Positions 5,256 to 9,416 of a stretch of DNA of 9,416 nucleotides are shown one piece after another. Below the pieces are notes generated by a model, which saw only the letters and a program-made list of their open reading frames with translations, did not search any database and was not told where the DNA came from. Position 1 is the stretch's first letter. Every line of letters begins with the position of its first letter. The position numbers and the translations under genes are program-made. The DNA comes from Desulfobacteraceae bacterium (GTDB taxonomy: Bacteria; Desulfobacterota; Desulfobacteria; Desulfobacterales; UBA11574): NCBI GenBank assembly GCA_029857875.1, contig JAOUGB010000060.1:1-9416 (forward strand), given 5' to 3'.

Positions 5256-6995
5256 ATGACAACTGAACCAAAACACGCTGAAAAAATATCATTATTCATA
5301 TCACGCTCAAACATCTCCACCGAAATAAATAAAACAGGAACATGGCGGTTTGTGCGTCCAAAATACCATGAGAAAACAGCACCGTGCAGCGCAGCCTGCC
5401 CTGCCGGCGAGGACATTGCCCGTATTGAAATGCTTTCGAATCAAGGGCGATACCAAGATGCAGCAGAGACCATACTTCTTGAAAACCCTTTTCCTTCGGT
5501 ATGCGGCCGCGTATGTTTTCATCCCTGTGAAACGGTCTGCAATCGGGCGGGCTTTGATGATCCGGTTGCCATACATGCTTTAGAGCGTTTTATTGGTGAT
5601 ATCGCCATTAGGGATGAATTGACACTTAAATTGAAAAAGTTCCCTGAAAATGGAAAGACCGTGTGTATTGTCGGTGCAGGTCCGTCAGGCCTGGCTGCCG
5701 GCTATTTTTTATCGCAGCTGGGGTATTCGTGTGACATTTATGAAGCCCGGTCAGAACCCGGTGGTATCTTACGGTGGGGAATACCGAGATACCGGCTGCC
5801 GGATGCTGTTGTCGCATCTGAAATCGAACGAATTAAAATGTCCGGCGTAAAAATAATCTGTAATACACCGGTAACTCAAAACTTTCTCCAAGACGTCAAA
5901 GACCGTTACCATGCCATGTTTATCGGATGCGGTCACGGCCGATCATTGAAAATGAATATCCCCGGCGAAACTATGGCCTTTGACGGCCTTGAATTTCTCA
6001 GCCGTCTGCGTAAGGGGAAAGCCGTACCTTCCAATGGAACTGCAGCGGTTATCGGCGGCGGTAACACCGCTATTGACGTTGCCCGATCTCTTGTCCGCTT
6101 GGGAGCGACGACGACACTGGTATATCGCAGACGGAAACAGGACATGCCGGCATTTAAAGACGAAGTGGAAATGGCCGATAAGGAAGGTGTAAGAATTATG
6201 GAACTGTATTCCCCGCTCGGAATAAATGAAGATGACGGTGAATATGTTTTATCCTTACAGAGGATGAAAATCAGCGGCATGGAAACAGACCGCGGCCGAG
6301 CACGTGTCATTCCGGACGGCCAAATCACCCAACACTTACGAGTCCAGAGAATTATTGTCGCCATAGGCGCAGAACCTTCAGCCCCATGGCAGTTTCCCTC
6401 ACAAAAAAATGCCGAAACCCTCTATCTCAGCCACTGTACATTTACGGCTTCAGAACCACCGCTTCTGTTTGGCGGTGATCTGACCAACACCACAAAAAGT
6501 GTCACAGATGCCGTCGCTTCAGGAAAACAGGCAGCCATGGCCCTTGATATCTTCTTTAAACAGGGAAGGCATGCCATTATAGACCGTTTGAGTTCCTGCC
6601 TTGTAGGGAATGGACCTGCCCTCTCCATGGAGTGTTATATGGGAGGAAAGCGATTGGACAGAAATCCTCATATCGTATCGCATGATGACATCAATCTCGA
6701 TTATTTTTCCCAAACTCCCCGGGTTGAATCAGAATCACTTGCTATCAACAAACGAATGAATCCTTTCGATGAAATCGAAGCAACGTTCACCATCAACCAG
6801 GCCATGGAAGAAACCCGGCGCTGTTTCAACTGCGGCATCTGTAATGCTTGCGACAACTGCTGGATATTCTGTCCGGAAATTGCCGTGATTATCCAAGGTG
6901 CCAAAAGGAAGATTAATCTTGACTACTGCAAAGGATGTGGAATCTGCGTTTTTGAATGCCCGCGAAGCGCCATGGATCTGGAGGAGGAATTATGA
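5256..6995 (+). CDS. Fused GltD-like NAD(P)H oxidoreductase and PorD-like ferredoxin subunit
   Basis: A 579-residue fusion that probably moves electrons between the 2-oxoacid oxidoreductase core and NAD(P). Residues 26-40 (KTGTWRFVRP) look like the start of a PorD delta subunit. They are followed by a GltD-type N-terminal Fe-S domain with Cys44, 48, 83, 87, 91 and 95. An FAD-binding GAGPSG lies at 140-145, an NAD(P)-binding GGGNTAID at 267-274, and the closing FAD motif LFGGDLTN with DAVASGKQAA at 404-427. The C-terminus (523-568) is a two-cluster ferredoxin: Cys523, 526, 529, 532, 535 and 539, then CKGCGIC...CP (558-569). The start follows AAGG at 5243-5246. Its TGA overlaps the porA ATG by four bases (ATGA), indicating translational coupling. 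It is not glutamate synthase small subunit: no gltB is present and the neighbours are POR subunits. NADP versus NAD preference is uncertain. Confidence 0.92.
   Translation: MTTEPKHAEKISLFISRSNISTEINKTGTWRFVRPKYHEKTAPCSAACPAGEDIARIEMLSNQGRYQDAAETILLENPFPSVCGRVCFHPCETVCNRAGFDDPVAIHALERFIGDIAIRDELTLKLKKFPENGKTVCIVGAGPSGLAAGYFLSQLGYSCDIYEARSEPGGILRWGIPRYRLPDAVVASEIERIKMSGVKIICNTPVTQNFLQDVKDRYHAMFIGCGHGRSLKMNIPGETMAFDGLEFLSRLRKGKAVPSNGTAAVIGGGNTAIDVARSLVRLGATTTLVYRRRKQDMPAFKDEVEMADKEGVRIMELYSPLGINEDDGEYVLSLQRMKISGMETDRGRARVIPDGQITQHLRVQRIIVAIGAEPSAPWQFPSQKNAETLYLSHCTFTASEPPLLFGGDLTNTTKSVTDAVASGKQAAMALDIFFKQGRHAIIDRLSSCLVGNGPALSMECYMGGKRLDRNPHIVSHDDINLDYFSQTPRVESESLAINKRMNPFDEIEATFTINQAMEETRRCFNCGICNACDNCWIFCPEIAVIIQGAKRKINLDYCKGCGICVFECPRSAMDLEEEL
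6980..6987 (+). promoter_or_regulatory. Strong Shine-Dalgarno site deciding the porA start
   Basis: GGAGGAGG lies four bases before ATG 6992, inside the last codons of the preceding gene. It fixes porA at 6992 and not at the in-frame ATG 6956, which has no comparable site and would overlap the upstream gene by 40 bases. Confidence 0.85.
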
Positions 6996-8146
6996 AACAT
7001 GTTTTGGAAGGAAGCCACGCAGTTTCTGAAGCAGTAAGGCTGGCAAAAGTACAGGTGATTTCCGCCTATCCCATTACTCCCCAGACCCATATCGTTGAAG
7101 CTTTATCAGAATATTGCTCCGACGGAACCATGAATGCCCGGTTTTTATGTGTAGAAAGCGAACATTCGGCAATGGCTGCCGTTATCGGAGCTTCGAGTGC
7201 AGGCGTTCGAACCTTTACAGCCACTTCTTCTCAGGGCCTGGCATTGATGCACGAACTCTTGCACTGGACTTCAGCGGCCCGGCTACCCATTGTCATGGCT
7301 GAAGTCAACCGCGCCCTGGCGCCTGGATGGAATATATGGATGGACCAAACAGACAGCCTGGCCCAACGGGATACCGGCTGGATTCAGTTTTACTGTGAGG
7401 ACGGCCAGGAGGTTTTTGACACCACACTTCAGGCATATCGTTTGGCTGAAACCGTCAATCTGCCGGTTATGGTGGTTCTGGATGCTTTTTTCCTTTCTCA
7501 CACCTTTGAGCCTGTGGATATACCCGATCAGGAACTGGTGGATCGTTTTCTGCCGCCGTTCTCACCTCGAATTGCACTGGACACGTCAGATCCTTTTGCC
7601 ATGGGCCAAATGGCACCGCCAAATGTATATATGGAGATGCGACACGATATTCAGAAGGCCATGGAACAGGTTTCGGATATCTTTGCCAAAGTTGAAGAAG
7701 AATTCACGGAAATATTCGGTCGTACATACGGGATGGTGGAAAAGGTCTTTTGCGATGACGCCCAGGTGATTATGGTCGTAACCGGAACGGCAGCAAGCAC
7801 ATGCCGCAAGGTCGTTTCCGATCTCCGTTCCCAAGGAGAAAAAGTCGGAATGCTCAAGCTCAAAATGTTTCGACCGTTTCCAAGAGATCTGATTACAGAA
7901 CATCTCGGTCATGTTCAAAAGATCGCCGTGGTTGACAGGAATTTTTCTTTTGGTGCCAGTGGTATTTTTGCCCAGGAAATCAGAGCAGCATTATACAACA
8001 ACCACGATCACCCCCCGGTGTTCGGTTATATTACAGGACTCGGCGGCCGTGATGTGACGCCTGAAATTCTAGCAGAAATTTACTGGAAGACAAAAAATAG
8101 CGTCATTCCGGAAGATGAAAGTGTGTGGGTGGGACTTTTGGATTGA
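6992..8146 (+). CDS. porA: 2-oxoacid:acceptor oxidoreductase, alpha subunit
   Basis: A 384-residue alpha subunit providing the pyrimidine-binding half of the TPP site. Conserved blocks are SAYPITPQTHIVE (24-36), VESEHSAMAAVIGASSAGVRTFTATSSQGL (54-83) and EVNRALAPGWNIWMDQTDS (104-122). Glu57 corresponds to the glutamate that activates TPP in this family. Thr29 and Arg107 fall where pyruvate:ferredoxin oxidoreductases place substrate-carboxylate contacts (family knowledge; alignment by eye). Residues from about 255 form the transketolase-C-like domain (VVTGTAAST, KLKMFRPFP). The length is usual. The gene overlaps the fusion gene by four bases and ends in a heptanucleotide repeat 32 to 44 bases before porB, depending on the porB start. 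The Arg in NRAL argues for a POR-like or aryl-2-oxoacid type more than a KOR type with GPSTG. Exact substrate unknown. Confidence 0.94.
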   Translation: MKHVLEGSHAVSEAVRLAKVQVISAYPITPQTHIVEALSEYCSDGTMNARFLCVESEHSAMAAVIGASSAGVRTFTATSSQGLALMHELLHWTSAARLPIVMAEVNRALAPGWNIWMDQTDSLAQRDTGWIQFYCEDGQEVFDTTLQAYRLAETVNLPVMVVLDAFFLSHTFEPVDIPDQELVDRFLPPFSPRIALDTSDPFAMGQMAPPNVYMEMRHDIQKAMEQVSDIFAKVEEEFTEIFGRTYGMVEKVFCDDAQVIMVVTGTAASTCRKVVSDLRSQGEKVGMLKLKMFRPFPRDLITEHLGHVQKIAVVDRNFSFGASGIFAQEIRAALYNNHDHPPVFGYITGLGGRDVTPEILAEIYWKTKNSVIPEDESVWVGLLD

Positions 8147-8164
8147 TGATTGATGATTGATGAT
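8141..8164 (+). repeat. Heptanucleotide tandem repeat at the porA stop
   Basis: Three perfect copies of GATTGAT (8141-8161) plus GAT. The porA TGA (8144-8146) is in the first copy. Because the unit is seven bases, TGA occurs in all three frames within the array (8144, 8151, 8158), so any change in copy number still ends porA at once. Confidence 0.85.
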
Positions 8165-8190
8165 AAAATTAACTGGAGATGATTATAAGG

Positions 8191-9081
8191 ATGACCAGAC
8201 TAAAGATTCCAGATATGGATTATATGTATTCCGGACATGTGGGATGTCCCGGATGCGGCGCAACCATTGCCATGAGGTTTGCACTAAAAGCCCTTGGGGA
8301 AAAAACCATGGTTGTGATCCCGGCCTGCTGCTGGGGCGTCATTGCCGGACCTTACCCACAGTCATCGCTTAAAGTGCCGATACTTCAGACAGCTTTTGCA
8401 ACTGCAGGTGCAACCGCCAGTGGTTTGCGGGCGGCACTGGACATGAAGGGAGATTCAGAGACCACCGTTATGGCATGGGCCGGCGACGGCGGAACTTTTG
8501 ATATCGGAATACAGGCACTCAGCGGTGCGGTAGAACGTAACGAGGATTTTATTTATGTGTGTTATGATAACGAGGCCTACATGAATACCGGAGTACAGCG
8601 CAGTTCCGCCACCCCTTTCGGCACGCGTACCACAACAACACCCGGTAAGGGATGGAAAAAAAGCCGTAAGAAAAACATGGTTGAAATACTTGCTTCCCAC
8701 CGTATTCCTTATGCCGCCACAGCCAGTATTGCTTATCCGGAAGATATGATCCAAAAGTTTGATAAAGCCCGCCGGATGAAAGGCGGAACAAGATTTCTTC
8801 ATGTTTTTGCCACCTGTCCCACAGGTTGGCGTATCCCATCTGAAATGTCCGTCAAAATCGCTCGACTTGCAGTTCAATCCAATGTATTCCCCTTATATGA
8901 AGTCAAAGACGGTGTTGACTATACAATCAACATCAAGGGAAATCGACCGGTAACGGATTATTTAAAGATCCAGGGCCGTTTTAAACATTTAACCGATGAA
9001 GATTTTGAGCAGATCCAGAACATGGTGAATGAAGACTGGGATCTTCTTTTGCGAAAAACATCACCTGCTCCAAAGAGCTAA
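8191..9081 (+). CDS. porB: 2-oxoacid:acceptor oxidoreductase, beta subunit (TPP-binding)
   Basis: A 296-residue beta subunit that binds the TPP diphosphate and the proximal [4Fe-4S] cluster. GHVGCPGCGA (Cys19, Cys22), ACCWGV (Cys46/47) and ATCPTGWR (Cys209) supply the four expected cluster ligands. The TPP motif runs from GDGG (98-101) to Asn127 in YDNEAYMNTGVQRS. VPILQTAFATAGATASGLRAAL matches the usual VP-x-x-H/Q-x-x-F...ASG block. Two starts are possible: ATG 8191, with GGAG at 8175-8178 twelve bases upstream, or ATG 8179, four codons longer, where GGAG abuts the start. 8191 is preferred because the protein then opens MTRLKIPDMDYMYSGH, like relatives. It is the last gene of the operon, 104 bases before gspA. 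No terminator is visible after the stop. Confidence 0.95.
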   Translation: MTRLKIPDMDYMYSGHVGCPGCGATIAMRFALKALGEKTMVVIPACCWGVIAGPYPQSSLKVPILQTAFATAGATASGLRAALDMKGDSETTVMAWAGDGGTFDIGIQALSGAVERNEDFIYVCYDNEAYMNTGVQRSSATPFGTRTTTTPGKGWKKSRKKNMVEILASHRIPYAATASIAYPEDMIQKFDKARRMKGGTRFLHVFATCPTGWRIPSEMSVKIARLAVQSNVFPLYEVKDGVDYTINIKGNRPVTDYLKIQGRFKHLTDEDFEQIQNMVNEDWDLLLRKTSPAPKS

Positions 9082-9101
9082 TGTGCTGAATGGCAATCAA
9101 T

Positions 9102-9129
9102 TTGACATTTTGCTCAACTTTTTTATAAT
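9102..9129 (+). promoter_or_regulatory. Consensus sigma70 promoter for gspA
   Basis: TTGACA (9102-9107), a 16-base spacer, then TATAAT (9124-9129): both hexamers are perfect consensus. Transcription should begin near 9136 and give a leader of about 50 bases. It begins 21 bases after the porB stop with no terminator between, so gspA may be read both from here and through the por operon. Confidence 0.8.
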
Positions 9130-9185
9130 GCTATGATTATCGTATGAAAAGCTTTATAGAGAGGATCCCGAGGGAGTCGACATAG

Positions 9186-9416
9186 ATGTATAAAAATTTC
9201 TTTGGTTTCAATGAAAGACCATTCAAGCTCGTTCCGAACCCTGCTTATCTTTTCCTGAGTAGAAGTCACGAAGAGGCGCTTGCCCATCTTACCTATGCCG
9301 TTATCCAGGGTGAGGGTTTTATGGAAATCACGGGTGAAGTCGGGACCGGCAAGACAACACTTTGCCGGGCATTCCTCGAACACCTGGACGATGATACAAA
9401 AACAGCATATATCTTT
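9186..9416 (+). CDS. gspA: GspA/ExeA-type AAA ATPase, T2SS-associated (3' part outside window)
   Basis: Only the first 77 codons are present and the frame is open to the window edge. The opening MYKNFFGFNERPFKLVPNP followed by YLFLSRSHEEALAHLTYAV is the characteristic start of the GspA/ExeA-like ATPase family. The Walker A motif GEVGTGKTT lies at residues 50-58. ExeA/GspA proteins are inner-membrane-linked ATPases that, with GspB, help place the secretin in the outer membrane by binding peptidoglycan. Similar ATPases also occur in exopolysaccharide and prophage (TniB-like) contexts. The start at 9186 follows AGGGAG (9171-9176), nine bases upstream. Given the gsp operon on the other side of por, a secretion role is favoured, with further gsp genes expected downstream. 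The membrane and peptidoglycan-binding parts are beyond the window. Confidence 0.85.
   Translation, partial: MYKNFFGFNERPFKLVPNPAYLFLSRSHEEALAHLTYAVIQGEGFMEITGEVGTGKTTLCRAFLEHLDDDTKTAYIF

Noticed and set aside
6956..8146. Longer PorA starting at 6956
   Set aside because: It would overlap the ferredoxin-coding end of the upstream gene by 40 bases; GGAGGAGG at 6980-6987 and the family N-terminus support 6992.
8455..8877. Minus-strand open frame of 140 codons over porB
   Set aside because: Antisense to conserved TPP-binding coding sequence, without start signals or domain features.
9082..9101. Terminator after the por operon
   Set aside because: No GC-rich hairpin or U-tract in this stretch; the gspA promoter begins immediately.

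Overview
The window looks like chromosomal DNA from an anaerobic Gram-negative bacterium, most likely a sulfate-reducer-like member of the Desulfobacterota (former Deltaproteobacteria). This is inferred from three things: a type II secretion system (T2SS), a ferredoxin-type 2-oxoacid oxidoreductase operon, and a GspA/ExeA-type ATPase whose N-terminus resembles deltaproteobacterial homologues. No rRNA, tRNA, phage, IS or CRISPR sequence was seen. Taxonomy was not checked against a database.

Left half, minus strand (about 4480 down to 1): a T2SS inner-membrane and pseudopilin operon in the order gspF-gspG-gspH-gspI-gspJ-gspK. GspF is the inner-membrane platform protein, GspG the major pseudopilin, GspH/I/J minor pseudopilins, and GspK (cut by the window edge) the tip pseudopilin. 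All have class III prepilin leaders. GspG/H/I/J carry the +5 glutamate and GspK lacks it, as its family does. The gaps between these genes are unusually wide for a gsp operon (52 to 208 bases). At least two hold structured DNA: a nested-stem, possibly pseudoknotted element between gspI and gspJ, and a TGGAAT-rich long inverted repeat between gspJ and gspK.

Centre (4306-4619): a divergent control region with a good sigma70-type promoter for each direction, a perfect 8-base palindrome at the expected gspF start point, and a 9-base inverted repeat whose right arm lies between the -35 and -10 elements of the por promoter.

Right half, plus strand (4620-9081): a four-gene operon for a 2-oxoacid:acceptor oxidoreductase. 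The genes encode the gamma subunit, a fused GltD-like flavoprotein plus PorD-like two-cluster ferredoxin, the alpha subunit and the TPP-binding beta subunit. Together they should oxidatively decarboxylate a 2-oxoacid to an acyl-CoA. Electrons would pass through Fe-S clusters to ferredoxin or, via the flavoprotein, to or from NAD(P). The gene content recalls the NAD-linked phenylglyoxylate dehydrogenase (Pad) type of complex, but the substrate cannot be read from the sequence. A seven-base tandem repeat covers the porA stop codon.

Right edge (9102-9416): a perfect-consensus sigma70 promoter (TTGACA, 16-base spacer, TATAAT) and the first 77 codons of a GspA/ExeA-type AAA ATPase. The 2-oxoacid oxidoreductase operon therefore sits between two parts of a secretion locus, and gspE, normally just upstream of gspF, is not in its usual place.
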